Assembly: GCF_964340395.1 (NCBI RefSeq)
Contig: NC_135565.1
Span: forward strand, 21,743,209-21,807,208
DNA from: Glandiceps talaboti
Taxonomy: Eukaryota > Hemichordata > Enteropneusta > Spengelidae
Direction: 5' to 3'
Length of the DNA stretch: 64,000 nt
Shown here: piece by piece, positions 24,161 to 36,384 of the stretch
How positions within the stretch are numbered: the first letter of the stretch is position 1
How the letters are laid out: the number at the start of each line of letters is the position of its first letter
Made by a program: the position numbers and the translations under genes
Notes under the pieces: model-generated
Seen by the model: only the letters and a program-made list of their open reading frames with translations
What the model was told of the DNA's origin: nothing
The model's database searches: none

Positions 24161-24939
24161 GGTGTCAATTGTATATTTGTAACTTGACATAGTAAAAATG
24201 AATGAGAGACACTCATAGAATGGTGTATTACAAACAGCATGATGTGTGGATGGACTTTGTATTGACGCCTGTTGATGCCATTGTTTAGATACTTTGAGAC
24301 ATGTGGTTACATGTATGGATACTTTATACTAAATACACAACAACATGTTTTCATGTTTGATGTTACAAACACAGACTTTGTTAATGTTAATTATAAAATT
24401 GTTTTATAAATTAAAATCCAAAATACCCAATCCTCATGCCACTTTAACAATTTTAAAATCTAACATCACTTAATTTCTAAAATCAACAACATGTATATTG
24501 AGAAAAAACAACAAAATATTCATTAGTAACTGAACACAGCATTTTAATTTTGTGAGAAACTTTACATTTTATTAACTAGGAGTTCACTCCAGGTTCAATC
24601 TATGACTAGATATTGGTAGTCATTAGTTATTGTGTACAATGTATGTAAAATCAACGACTGTATCACAACTGTACAGTTTGTGTTATTTTTTCAAAAATGT
24701 TTATCCACATGCCAATCCATCCCTCATATTATCTTTGCTGCAATATACGTACATGTACATCATTATTTCACTATTGCATGATCTTGTTGCAGTTCAGGTT
24801 GTTCTAAAAATTGTACTTCACCTGGTTTTTTTAATTACATATTTAGAGTATTTACAATGTACACAGCAAATAATATGGAGGTTGAAATCTACTGTAGGGT
24901 ATGATAATGGTTTTATATAGTAGTCTCCCACTCAATGTT

Positions 24940-25215
24940 CAAAGTACTTTACAATTATTACTCCTGGCATGGATCTATAGTGGCACAATGACCCTTTACT
25001 TCCTCAACTTCCTAGGGAGTACACAATCCATTGCATAAGCATTCACATTGCAACCTCTATCCCACCAGGTCCCCAATTATACAGCTGGGTTGACTGAGGC
25101 ACAATCATAGTTCAAATCGTACACAAGGATTTTAGCCATTCAGAACCAAATGGCAGCTCGAACCTGCAACCTGATGCTTCCAAACCGATCACTAGAACCA
25201 TTCACCTATCATGAC
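24940..25215 (+). repeat. Interspersed repeat D just 3' of gene X
   Basis: CTCCTGGCATGGATCTATAG, CAATTATACAGCTGGGTTGA, TTTTAGCCATTCAGAA and GCTCGAACCTGCAACCTGAT give the fullest copy of this family in the window. It lies downstream of the gene X poly(A) signal on the opposite strand. Confidence 0.75.
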
Positions 25216-25247
25216 GCCACATGATACAATACATGATTTGAAATAAC

Positions 25248-25253
25248 TTTATT
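25248..25253 (-). terminator. Poly(A) signal candidate for gene X
   Basis: AATAAA on the minus strand lies about 180 bp past the gene X stop codon. Another AATAAA (25436-25431) overlaps the stop and is too close to be the sole signal. Confidence 0.4.
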
Positions 25254-25431
25254 TTTTGTATAAAATTAGCAATATTAAATTCATTGTGTCAGGATCTAGT
25301 AGTAGTATACAACAATGTACTCCTTGGCTAAATGTTGACAGCAGTGTTTTCATTTTACACACTGAAATGATGAAATGAGTAGAAATTAATCACCACTATC
25401 AAGTGATTAACTACTTTATAATATAGTGCAT

Positions 25432-25622
25432 TTATTTGAAGTACTTCCTTGACATCAACTTCACATGACAGTGAATAGCGCCCTCTTGAGACAGAAAAGT
25501 ATTAAGGGGAACACTGACACTACCAGTCCACTGGCCATATTCTCTACAACTGTTGTTGACACATTTCACAATAGCTGAATACAAAAAGGACAACTCATAA
25601 AGTATGTTAGTGGGACTTATTT
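25432..25622 (-). CDS. Unrecognised gene X, terminal coding exon
   Basis: A strong acceptor (TTTTTTCTGCAG) is followed by a two-base split codon and 62 codons to TAA. The product is ISPTNILYELSFLYSAIVKC, then residues including REYGQWTGSVSVPLN, ending LMSRKYFK. An AATAAA overlaps the stop, and a better placed one is at 25253-25248. The phase joins directly to the exon at 38305-38121. I do not recognise the family; the leucine-rich helical look fits a HEAT-like C terminus but does not prove it. A decayed copy of the same sequence is at 28.7-29.1 kb. Confidence 0.68.
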
Positions 25623-26329
25623 CTGCAGAAAAAACTAAAACAATTAGACTACAGCAAATCACATTAAATATAAGAATGTAGCATAAAGCATCACTATGTC
25701 ATTATTTCCATGGTTTTATTTATCTATCAATATTTTCACATTCTGTGTGTCAATGAGTACATTTTTTTGTAAACCCAGAAACTTTGCTGAAGATTTATTT
25801 TCTTGTCATTTGTTGGAAAACAATAACATGAAAGTAAGTAATGGCCAAAAATGTGTCATTGTATATATAAAACATAGAACACTAGGCTTAGAAAATGGTA
25901 AAAATTAGTCTTTGGGAAGTACACTGTTAGTGCCTGTAAAATATTAAAATATTTTTATTGGGGAAAATATCTAGGTTACAGTATATTACATGTATAAGCC
26001 TGACGGGCTGGGATGTAATTACCTCATATACCTATAATAAAATATTCTACTACTATAAATTTCACACAATACATCCATGCATGTCAAAACTGAACACAAT
26101 ATATCAAAATAACATATTGTAATGTTATTGTATAATTTATTACACTACTGGATAATGTTAGAAGTACAGGCTTGTGTCGGATTACAATTACTAGTTAAGT
26201 CAAACAAACAGCTGTCTGTGTCTGTCAAGTTAAAAAAAATGAATGGGCCAATCTTTGTATCTCCATTGACAATAACATTACGATATAATAAGGACATGGA
26301 GTATCATGATGAGAGAAACTTGGGTTTAC

Positions 26330-26715
26330 AATGGAGGTCAAAACACAGTAACCATTTCATAGGGTGGACTCCACTATTCTATGGGGTTCACAAAACACAG
26401 TAATTATTTCATAGGGTAGACCCCTCTATAAGTATATGGGAACCCTGAGGCATACAGAACACAGTAACCATTTCATAGGGTAGACCCCTCTATTCTATGG
26501 GGTTCACAAAACACAGTAACCATTTCATAGGGTAGACCCCTCTATACATGTAAGTATATGGGAACCCCGAGGCATACAGAACACAGCAACCATTTCATAG
26601 GGTAGACCCCTCTATTCTATGGGGTTCACAAAACACAGTAACCATTTCATAGGGTAGACCCCTCTATAAGTATACAGGAACCCAGGGACTTACAAAACAC
26701 AGTAACCATTTCATT
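26330..26715 (+). repeat. Tandem repeat with two unit types
   Basis: ACACAGTAACCATTTCATAG and GGTAGACCCCTCTAT alternate with either TTCTATGGGGTTCACAAA or AAGTATATGGGAACCC. This makes a higher-order pattern of about 120 bp. Confidence 0.88.
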
Positions 26716-26939
26716 TCTTAGTAGGCAAGGAATGGAATATTTCTATTGTTGTTACACCCCTTTGTGACAAGAAAAGAACAATGTTCTTTTTCTCAATTGT
26801 GAGAGTGGAAAGTGGTTTGTCAGAATGAATGTGTCCTAAAATAAACAACACGATGACTGCATATGACTATTATAATGTCAAATCAACAATAACTGCCAGG
26901 AGTTCTTTCAAATGCATTCAAATTTTTATTGTGTGGATA

Positions 26940-27300
26940 CTCAGAAATTACAAGAGGGCTCAGTCTCAGTTACACCCTTCTTTTGGAAGAATATCATTAC
27001 TAGTTAAATGTATTGAGTTTTATTTTGAAATTTACAAGAGGGCTTAGAGACTGAGTTACACCCTACATTCCAAAAGCCCTATTAGTATTAATAGTTACAT
27101 AATGAGTTTTATTTTGAAAGTTACAAGAGGGTTCATATTTAGTTAGTTTTATACCATCGTTGTGGAAGACCACTGTTACCAGTTACATATTGAATTGAGT
27201 TTTATTTTGAAAGTTACACGAGGGTTCAGAGTTATAGTTTTATACCATCGTTGTGGAAGACTACTGTTACCATATATATATTGAGTTTTATTTTGGAAAC
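26940..27300 (+). repeat. Degenerate tandem repeat, about five copies
   Basis: TGAGTTTTATTTTGAAAGTT and ACAAGAGGGCTCAG-like segments recur with spacings of about 70-90 bp. Confidence 0.75.
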
Positions 27301-28059
27301 AGACAACAACTATGTATGAGTCATAATACTAGTAAACAAATGAGATTGACCTGAAATCCATGTGACTGGGTTAACAGTTACAATACAACAAGTAGTACTG
27401 TTTATTTGTCTAGAGTCCATTCAAAGGTGTGTACAGTCTGTACTTAAAAAACACCATTGTTCTCAGGTTTGATAATTTGCCAAAACTTTAAGTATTGTCC
27501 TTAAAATGCCCCTAAGCCATGCTATGTCTGTATAAACATTGCTAAGAACAGGTGCTCAATGTAGTATGTATGCTGGTATTTTCATTGTACTAGTGGCATG
27601 ACTATACCATAGTGGTATGCACATTTGTAGACCAGAACAATGTACTCGCTGTAACTAAGGTATTATTTTTGGATCTGTCAACCAACAATATATTCACTGA
27701 AAATTGTTAAAATACCAATGATAAGAGATAAGACATTGTAATTGTATATGTAGAGGAATTTTCCTTTAGTAGGGCAGTAACAGGTTGAAATAGTGACCAA
27801 AAAATGAAGTTGATTTGATTTATCGTGACTATAACTTATATGTTTAGCCACAGGTGATGCAATACTGCATTCAAAGTGTACAATATTACAACTCATTGTA
27901 TTCAATAAACATTTTTTTTTAAAAAGTCCCAGTTGTACAGCTGTACAGCTAGTGTAGCTTGAAACTATTGAAATAATTAAAAGGTAAGATGGAGAATTTA
28001 ATACATTAGTCATATAAATACACATGTACACTGAGATGTCACCCGATAGGGCCATTCAA

Positions 28060-28160
28060 ATACAGCCCCCCCCCCCCCCCACACACACACACACATTTGA
28101 ACAGAAATTCAATTCCTTTAGAACTTACTTATCTATCCCGGGGGGGGGGGGGGGGGGGTT
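28060..28160 (+). repeat. Homopolymer and CA runs
   Basis: C and then AC repeats at 28066-28095 and a run of 18 G at 28141-28158. Another run of about 20 C is at 28519. Such runs are prone to assembly length errors. Confidence 0.9.
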
Positions 28161-28692
28161 ACTCCCGCCTTTTTGCCCTTTGGTCTAAAATGGGTACTGT
28201 AGTGTAATTTTAGAGATAAGGAATCTAAACTGGGTTTCACTTTTCACAATTTTTTATTTTATTTAGTCTAAAATGTGGTCCTGGAAGGAACCACATAATA
28301 AATTCTCGACTAGTTCGGAATTTCCACCAGCTAATTCACTGGTTGATAATTTCATATTGGTGATTATGTATTTTAGTCTAAAATGGGGTCTTATAAAAAT
28401 TTGAATGGTCTAAAATGAGGTATGGGTTTATGGTAAAAAATTTGTTTAAAATGGGCTCTGGTGTTGGCAGCATTGGCTGCACACCCCTATCACCCCTACC
28501 AGACCTGGTCAGTGGTACCCCCCCCCCCCCCCCCCCCCCGACCTGGGTCATTATGTCTACCCCTATCACTGCTGGCACTCCATATACTGACATAGCCACA
28601 TGTACTTTTTTGCAGTACAGCTAGGAAATGTCATGACAAGCATACATTAATTTGACAGACAGTGGAAGACAGAAGTAGACACTACTTGTAAA

Positions 28693-29098
28693 TAACTTAT
28701 CTGGTCAACCCACTGTATTCAGTACAGCAGTTGTTGACACCTTTCACAACAAATGAACACAGAAATATGACGACTTGTAATTATGTTATTAGGGTTGTCG
28801 GTGGCTCAGTGGTTAAACCACCTGCCTCTTACCACTGCGGTCGGGGTTCGAACCCCATTCAGGGTTCGATTAAATTTACCACGCTGTAAGTAAGAAGAGT
28901 GTCGTTCAGTTTGACTCTACCGAACAACGCAGGTTTTCCCCGGGTACTCCGGTTTCCTCCTGCATTAACACTGAACCCATGAGGGATGGCCCTCACTGGA
29001 CTTCTTGGGAGACAAGTGTTTATATGCTTAAAGAACTATCCAGTATAAATAAAGATTATTATTATTATTATTATGTTTGCAGGACTTATTTCCACAGA
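28693..29098 (-). pseudogene. Decayed copy of the gene X terminal exon, split by a SINE
   Basis: Minus-strand sequence on both sides of the SINE at 28788-29069 matches the 25.6-kb terminal exon. GGAAATAAGTCC lies on one side; TTGTTGTGAAAGGTGTCAAC and GAATACAGTGGG lie on the other. Removing the SINE leaves a roughly 110-bp alignment with many substitutions and small indels, and the reading frame is not kept. It suggests an old tandem duplication of the gene end, followed by retroposon insertion. Confidence 0.6.
28788..29069 (+). mobile_element. tRNA-headed SINE, copy 2, with direct repeats
   Basis: The head has a tRNA-like A box (GGCTCAGTGGTTAA) and an intact B box (GGTTCGAACCC). A core follows with CCCCGGGTACTCCGGTTTCC, then a 3' end AGTATAAATAAAG and an ATT-repeat tail. 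ATTATGTT occurs on both sides (28780-28787 and 29070-29077), consistent with a target-site duplication. It is nearly identical to the copy at 2020. The core resembles a widely conserved metazoan SINE core type (Nin/Meta-like); I have not verified the subfamily. It interrupts a decayed exon copy. Confidence 0.9.
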
Positions 29099-29967
29099 AC
29101 AAGCTTTTGGATGCACCCAGCAAAAATAAATCTAGTGCTTAAAACTTACGACTACAGTACAGTACTTACAATATATCTGTCTATCAAATGGAATGAATGA
29201 TCCATCACATCACCCACAGATTCTCACTCATTGAGTCATTATACACAGCAGACAATACAAGGTTTCCACAAGATAGTGGGATAATGATGAGAAAGGTCAC
29301 ATAAACAGATGGTCAGACTAGTAACATTGTCTCTTAGTTTTTTATTATTTCCTCTCTTTTTGTTCAGCTAAGTAGGACTTCAGGCTATAAACAGATACTA
29401 TGTAAGCTGGCCTTTCAATACTTACAACACACCTACATTTCTTTGTGGTCGATTGATCTATACAATATTATTCTTTCAATCTTTGAAAGCCATCATTATA
29501 TTTCATTGTCTTCCTAACTACCACACCTACATCTATATTCTATACAATTTACAAAAAAGTTTCTTATCTTTTTGCAAGCTATTTCACCTCTAAATTCCCA
29601 TATTTTGGCCTATTCCTATTGTTTTCTGCTGGGTGGGTGAATCCATTATTTAAATATGGTGATAGAGTTAAAGCTGGATGACATCATCGGATAAACATCC
29701 TGTTGTCATAGCAACCTATTGTTGATAGAACCCTATTTTTATCCATTCTTTTATTTTCCTTTGTGTCTATAGAGCTTTTCTTGTATGCTTGATCAGTTGT
29801 TCTTACTGCCTATTCTCCTTACTAGATTACAATACCCCTTATACTGGGTCACATGTCTTGTGTTATATACAATCCAAACACGAGATATTCAACATTAGAC
29901 CAAGCAAACCTGTCTACTCTGAGTTTTGAGGGTTTCATAGACGTAATATCTATTGACCAGACTTTGA

Positions 29968-30050
29968 TTTCAAGGTATGTAATAACTACCAGTAAATTTA
30001 AACTTCAGAGATATGTAATAACTACCAGTAAATTTAAACTTCAGAGATAT
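29968..30050 (+). repeat. 34-bp direct duplication
   Basis: GTATGTAATAACTACCAGTA, or a close variant, followed by AATTTAAACTTCAGAGATAT occurs twice in tandem, just left of a hAT-like MITE. Confidence 0.85.
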
Positions 30051-30060
30051 GAGATATAAC

Positions 30061-30333
30061 CAGTGTGCCCTCAAATCATGGTAGCCAAATTTTGTTGTCG
30101 TGCGTCAAAATGAGAAAAATTGACATTTCTTGTGAGTCACCACATAGTAAGAGATGGGAGAACACCAAATTTTGGTGCATCACTAGAAATTGTGTGCGTC
30201 AGTGGCATGTCAAATTGACTTAGAGGACACACTGGTCACCACATAGTAAGAGATAGGGGAACTCCAAATTTTGGTGCATCACTAGAAATTGTGTGTGTCA
30301 GTGGTGTGTCAAATTGACTTAGAGAGCACACTG
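30061..30333 (-). mobile_element. hAT-like MITE, family A, with internal duplication
   Basis: It starts CAGTGTGCCCTC and ends AGAGAGCACACTG, in the opposite orientation to the 54-kb copy. GATATAAC (30053-30060) and GATATGAC (30334-30341) flank it, an 8-bp duplication with one mismatch. A subterminal unit of about 98 bp, from GTCACCACATAG to AGAGGACACACTG, is present twice. Confidence 0.85.
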
Positions 30334-31040
30334 GATATGACAGAAATAGAACTTTGGGTCTAAAACTAGGTGTTATATAATTATGGCAGTAACTTGGTAA
30401 AACCTACAATAATGGTAATGGGGTTCCTCACCTGTGTTTTCACTACAAGTCAGTACAATGTCATATCTACCCAAGCTATTATTCTAGGATTCAAAACGGT
30501 AAACTGAAATAATAAAACTGAGAAAACTATATCTGGACAGTTACTATACATATCTGGGCAGTTTTCCTATACAGGTTACTTGGTATAAAAACCTCAATGA
30601 TTCAGTTTATCTACCACTATGAAGACAGTTTTCCTATACAGGTTACTTGGTATAAAAACCTCAATGATTCAGTTTATCTACCACTATGAAGACAGTTTTC
30701 CAATACAGGTTACTAAGTATAAAGATTTCCGGTAATGAGATTTACTCACAAATCTAGATGAAGACAGTTTTGTCTATGAAAGGATAGCAATGACTGTGTT
30801 CAGTGAATACAAAAAACCCAACCTAAATGACTCACAAATAGAGTAGAGTAACTGTTGAATTACATCATAAAATGAAGACAGTCATCACTTAGTGTGTTTA
30901 CCTTAAAGGCTTGATGACTATACAGCAAGACAATGAAGGCTTTTGTCTCAAGATAGTCAGAAGATGATCAAAAAATGTCTGACAAACAGAGAAACTTGAT
31001 CATAAATCGGAGAACAATTTATATTACATGTATGTATGGA

Positions 31041-31215
31041 CAGTGTGTTTACTAAGGGTGGTAAGTAGGTAAAATCTGCTGAGGTCCCCATGTCATTTTA
31101 ACAGTGTTTCCAAATAAAATTACCATAGACTCTATGGGAGGAAACACTGACATTTTTACCCCTTTCTCCCTTTCTGTTAGTGTTACTGGGTTTACTAACC
31201 TATGTAACAACACTG
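31041..31215 (+). mobile_element. MITE family B copy
   Basis: The 175-bp copy runs from CAGTGTGTTTACTAAGG to ATGTAACAACACTG. The interior has GGTAAGTAGGTAAAATCTGC near the left and a CCCTTTCTCCCTTTCTGTTA block near the right. Imperfect inverted CAGTG ends suggest a hAT-type non-autonomous element. No target duplication is recognised. Confidence 0.65.
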
Positions 31216-31296
31216 ATTGGTAAGTACATGTATGTCAATAGTAGATGTTATAATATACCTAGTGATAATGCTGTGCCATGATTCGCTAGAATCAGT

Positions 31297-31463
31297 CAGT
31301 GTTTTATTTAAGGGCGGTAAGTAGGTAAAATCTACCTCGGTTCCCACATCATTTTACCGGGGTTCCCCACCTAAACTATGATACATTGCATGGGAAGCAC
31401 TACCAGTTTTACCTCTTTCCCCCTTTCTGTTACCGGGGTTCCCAAACCTTAGCAAAAACACTG
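31297..31463 (+). mobile_element. MITE family B copy
   Basis: The 167-bp copy runs from CAGTGTTTTATTTAAGGGCG to TTAGCAAAAACACTG, 82 bp from the previous copy and in the same orientation. It contains GGTAAGTAGGTAAAATCTAC and a CCCCCTTTCTGTTACCGGGG block. Confidence 0.7.
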
Positions 31464-31639
31464 AGTCACATGATAGGAAAATAGAATGACTATTTCCCTA
31501 GGGGAATAGTTCCATCAACTACCGCGAGTTCACAGCAGGTCAAAATGGCAGCTTATGACGATGCTGTCTGCCACCGCGAGTTCACAGCATGAGGTATATT
31601 ATAAAACACATATTGCCTGGCCTATATTCAGGCTATAGC

Positions 31640-31745
31640 ACCCGTTTATTACCCCCTCGTGACTGTGAGTTACCAGATGGCCTTCGGCCTCGTGAAATAG
31701 CATGTGATTCTGGTAACTCAGAGTCCCTCAGGTGTAATAGGACAA
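31640..31745. repeat. Imperfect palindrome, probable MITE core
   Basis: GTGAGTTACCAGA at 31667 is inverted as TCTGGTAACTCA at 31708. GGCCTTCGGCC forms a perfect small hairpin between them. Flanking ACCGCGAGTTCACAGCA occurs twice (31521, 31574). Outer borders are not clear. Confidence 0.55.
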
Positions 31746-32113
31746 TATAATATTCAACTTTTGAGTGTCAAATATTTACAAATATGAAAACAACAACATA
31801 AATTGATTATAATTTTATCATTTATTTAAACTATTCGGCTAGGTACGACTGTCCACTTAACCCCACCCCTAACTTTGGGGAGTGATGTCAATAAACTGTT
31901 TATAATTTTGCATTTTTCTGTACTTATCCATATGAAGGCCAGCGGTTAGTTCTTTACAAAATAGGAATGAGTTCATTACTAAATTAATATTCATTGGTTT
32001 GGTGGCTACTAGTATGTGAGTTATACACTTAGTTGAGTTTTATCAGGTATTTACTCTACAGTATTCTTGTGAATGATCCTGTTTTCATAATGATGTACAA
32101 TTGTTACCTACAT

Positions 32114-32634
32114 TAGCAGTAAGTAGGTAAAATCTATCTGAGTTCCCCAGTCATTTTACCAGGGTTCCTTACCAGTGTGTTTGTTAAGGGTAGTAAGTAG
32201 GTAAAATCTACCTGAGTTCCCAAGTCATTTTACCAGGGTTCCTTACCAGTGTGTTTGTTAAGGGTGGTAAGTAGGTAAAATCTATCTGAGTTCCCCAGTC
32301 ATTTTACCAGGGTTCCCTACCAGTGTTTTCGTTTAAGGGTGGTAAGTAGGTAAAATCTACCTGAGTTCCCCAGTCATTTTACCAGGTTCCCTACCAGTGT
32401 TTTCGTTAAGGGTGGTAAGTAGGTAAAATCTACCTGAGTTCCCCAGTCATTTTACCAGGGTTCCCTACCAGGGTTTTTGTTAAGGGTAGTAAGTGGGTAA
32501 AATCTACCTGACTTTCCTAGTCATTTTGCCGGGTTTCCCTACCAAAATTATGGTACAATGTATGGGCAAAGTATGCCTGTTTTACCATGTTTCCCTTTCT
32601 GTTACCATGGTTACCCAACTTTGCAAAAGCACTG
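32114..32634 (+). mobile_element. MITE family B with six or more tandem subterminal units
   Basis: A unit of about 77 bp, GGTAAGTAGGTAAAATCTAC to TTACCAGTGTGTTTGTTAAG, repeats six to seven times. It then runs into the normal right half of a family B element ending TTTGCAAAAGCACTG. The tandem unit is the left subterminal part of the MITE plus its end. Confidence 0.75.
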
Positions 32635-32696
32635 TATAATATTACATGTACAGCTAGCTAGCTCACTGTATGTACTGGTACAATCAGTTGATCACA

Positions 32697-32710
32697 CTGC
32701 CACCTAGTGG
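32697..32710 (-). promoter_or_regulatory. CTCF-like motif, reverse
   Basis: On the minus strand this reads CCACTAGGTGGCAG, a full match to the CTCF core. It points towards the motif at 6767, so the pair is convergent around the BCAT body. Confidence 0.5.
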
Positions 32711-33229
32711 TCAGCTTTAACTATTAATTTCTGATTAATCTGATAGTAGGTGGATCATCAATCTAGTTACAAATGAAAATATTGAATGATTACTTGACTA
32801 TCAACTTAATACATAAATGGTATCAATGAGTTGATTTGTATTTGATGTCAGCTGGTGAAGTAGGGGGGAGTATAGAATCAACACATACCAGCTCACACTG
32901 AGTAGCAAACCTCCTTTGCTATGTTCCTTTGTGTTTTGGAGACAAAATACAAAAAAGAACCACACCTCAATAATAAACATCAGCTTCTATTTATATTTAG
33001 TACATTGATCTTCAAGTTGTTTATCACTGACACGACACTTCACAAAATCTATCCAATTTCAGTACATATTCATTCAACTGTTTCCTTTATACTTCCATGA
33101 TGGTGAGCCAAAATACTTATCCTCTGTTCACTACCATACAATCCTAGGGTCATATACACTTGCTAGTCAGATTAAAACCAGCTCAGCTACAGTTTTCCAC
33201 TGGTTCAACAGACTACCTAATACCTTATA

Positions 33230-33655
33230 AAGTTGGTAATCTATATGATGAACAGTAGTCTCCATGCCTTGGACTACTATTAATTTGGTAGTCTAGATAT
33301 ATGATGTATATTAGTCTATGTGTCCTGGACTACTGCTAATTTGGTAGTCTATACATGTATGATGCTTAGTAGTCTATGTGTCCTGGACTACTGCTAATTT
33401 GGTAGTCTAGATACAATGTTTAGTAGCCTGTGTGTCCTGGACTACTGCTAATTTGGTAGTCTAGATACAATGTTTAGTAGTCTATGTGTCCTGGACTACT
33501 GCTAATTTGGTAGTCTAGATACAATGTTTAGTAGTCTATGTGTCCTGGACTACTGCTAATTTGATAGTCTAGATACAATGTTTAGTAGCCTGTGTGTCCT
33601 GGACTACTGCTAAATTGGTAGTCTAGATACAATGTTTAGTAGTCTATGTGTCATG
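33230..33655 (+). repeat. About 57-bp tandem repeat, eight copies
   Basis: TAGTCTATGTGTCCTGGACT, ACTGCTAATTTGGTAGTCTA and GATACAATGTT are repeated. Each unit contains the inverted pair GACTACT / GGTAGTC and can form a hairpin. Confidence 0.93.
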
Positions 33656-35210
33656 TAGTACAAACCCTTCATGAATGTCACCACATGTACAATTGTTGAC
33701 AAAATCAGTTTAAATTCTATAATAAATCCCTGTGTATACTATACAGGTCTACAAATGCTACCACAGTACCAGGTAACATATGCCAATGTTTACAATACAT
33801 TAAATACAAACGTATGATACAGCCAGTACCATGTTAGTATTCATCGACTCCATTTGAAACAACAAAGCAGAAACCAATAATAGAAAATGCCCATTCTATA
33901 CTTCAAAGATAGCAAGATCGATTTGATCTCACACCGGCTGTCCCACATACACTCTCAACTTGAAAGAACGTGAGAACACAATCTTTTGCCACATATTGTC
34001 TACAAAATAAACAATATAGACATATTGCAACTAGACAGGTTTCAATGTTTTGGTGTCTGCATTTGATGTCTACATAGGGAAATTTCATTTTATTCTTGCT
34101 ATCTTAAAGTGTAGCACATTCAGTTTCTCATTGGTTTCTGCCTTGCTGTATCAAACAGAGTGTGGGCCCAGTGAACAGTCACATGAAACATGCTGTAACA
34201 GCTTCTGGGGACTTCCAGTGACTGGGTTAGCCTCTAGATACCATCTTTTCCATTCATCCACCCAGACTGTATAAAGAATGGCCATGTATCTTATCTATAT
34301 CTATTATGCATTTTGCAGGGTTATTTCACAGTGTCCAACTTTTGAATGAATGGAGTGTGTGATGCCATGGCTTGAAATTAGCACTGAGTAGTCAAGGGTA
34401 CATAGACTACTTAACTAGTAGTAGTACTACACATTGCATTTTGACAATATCAAATATAATTATAAATACATATTACTTTGAATATAGACAGGATAGTTAT
34501 CAAATTTAGTAATAACATCTGTACCTGGAGAGACTATACATGAACATTTACTCATGACTTTGAAGAGTGTGTAAGGGATTACTGTACAATTTGTTCGTTT
34601 GGGGAGGGAGGGGTGTCAATGTGATTGCAGAATTTCATTTTTACACTTCTAACCAAATTTTGAAAACTTTTGCACGTCTCCAATGATAAATTCCAAAGTA
34701 TATGTATCTCATATTTTAATTTCTAGAATTATCAGCTGGTACATGTATATTACACAGGGGTTAGTATGACATATACAGTTGAGGTTGCTTTGTTCTACAT
34801 CAATAAAAACATTACTCACAGTGGTTAGCTGCTTAGTTAATACTAGAGAATTTCATACTTGCTGAATTTGTTTAAGCTAAATGTACTTTCATACTATCCA
34901 CAATCATTTATTTTCCAGGTTATAGGGTTGCAAGCTGAGTTGATATGTTTTTTTTTTTTGTTTTTTTTTTTTTTTGGGTGGGGGGGGGGATAAAATTTTG
35001 CTTCATATTTGAAATGAACTTGTACTATTCTACGAAGTGAAATATATGTAACTATCACTTGCAACTGACTGAACTCAAAACTGGTATTAAAATATAATTT
35101 TAATATAATATGAACTGAATTTTTAATATGAATGACAAATGTTGTACAAATCCCTACTATGAATTCACCTGTTTTAACAATGCCAGAAGATAATTGTAAT
35201 GTCATAGAAG

Positions 35211-35680
35211 CAGTGTGCCCTCTAAGCCAATTTGACACACCACTGCCGCACATAATTTCTAGTGACACTCCAAAATTTTGAGTTCCCCTGTCTCTTACTA
35301 TGTGGTGACCAGTGTGCCCGAGTCTAAGCCAATTTGACGCACCACTGCTGCACACAATTTCTAGTGATGCACCAAAATTTGGAGTTCCCCTATCTCTTAC
35401 TATGTGGTGACCAGTGTGCCCTCTAAACCAATTTGACACACCACTGACACACATAATTTCTAGTGACACACCAAAATTTAGTGTTCCCCTATCTCTTACT
35501 ATGTGGTGACCAGTGTGCCCTCTAAGCCAATTTGACATGCCACTGACACACAATTTCTAGTGACACACCAAAATTTAGTGTTCCTCTATCTCTTACTATG
35601 TGGTGACTCACAAAAAATCCCAGATTTTATCATTTTGACCCAGAACAACAAAATTTGGCTATCAATTAGAGGGCACATTG
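35211..35680 (+). mobile_element. hAT-like MITE, family A, with about four tandem subterminal units
   Basis: The 470-bp copy starts CAGTGTGCCCTCTAAG and ends TAGAGGGCACATTG. A unit of about 100 bp (CAGTGTGCCCTCTAA to ATGTGGTGAC) is repeated about four times. No clear 8-bp duplication remains. A long minus-strand open frame through it is only the repeat read in frame. Confidence 0.82.
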
Positions 35681-36384
35681 TATTAGGCAGTATACATCAA
35701 CATTCACATTATACTGAAGTAGTTCAATTGAGATTTTACATAACTGTTTTCAATTTTAGTAAAAAAAAAACTTAGCTTGTACGTCTCACTTTATTTGCTA
35801 TGACTGATTTGAAGAGAAAAGACAATGAAGTCTTAAATTAAAATCATTTGAATTAAATGGAGTTTGTCATTAGCATGTAAACAGAAATCAGTCAAATTAA
35901 GTAAAAATATTGAAACTAAATTCTCACTAAAAATAATCTATTATATAAATTACAAAGTACTGTCTTGTTTTTTAAGTAGAATACAACTGACATAAAGGAA
36001 AAAAAATTGAAAAATGAAAATAAATCATTTCACAATTGGTACATAAAATATTATTTCATATAGATACAGCAGTATATTAAATATATAAATACTGAAAATA
36101 ATTTTAAAATGAACCATTCCACCATACATAACACATTTTACTGAAAACAGTATAAATACTGGAAACAAATTTCAAGTGACCATGAACCTATCACAATATA
36201 TACAATATACGTATATGTCATAAATGTTGTGTGTTGTTGAATTTACATCCGAAATGATCTCCAAGTAAATGTACATGTATGATTCACACTGGACATCCTC
36301 TACATACACCTCGTATGTGTTAGCATTTCATCTTTTAATATTACATGTAGGGTTCAGGTGCAGGTCTATTACATACCAGGTATA

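Noticed and set aside
28800-28860. Possible tRNA gene
   Set aside because: Same SINE head as at 2.0 kb.
33903-34088. Possible minus-strand exon after a good acceptor (TTTATTTTGTAG)
   Set aside because: None of the visible donors gives a phase compatible with the gene X exons on either side.
34894-35553. 219-residue minus-strand open frame with internal repeats
   Set aside because: It is the tandem subterminal unit of a hAT-like MITE read in frame, with poly-lysine from a T/G run; no protein family features.
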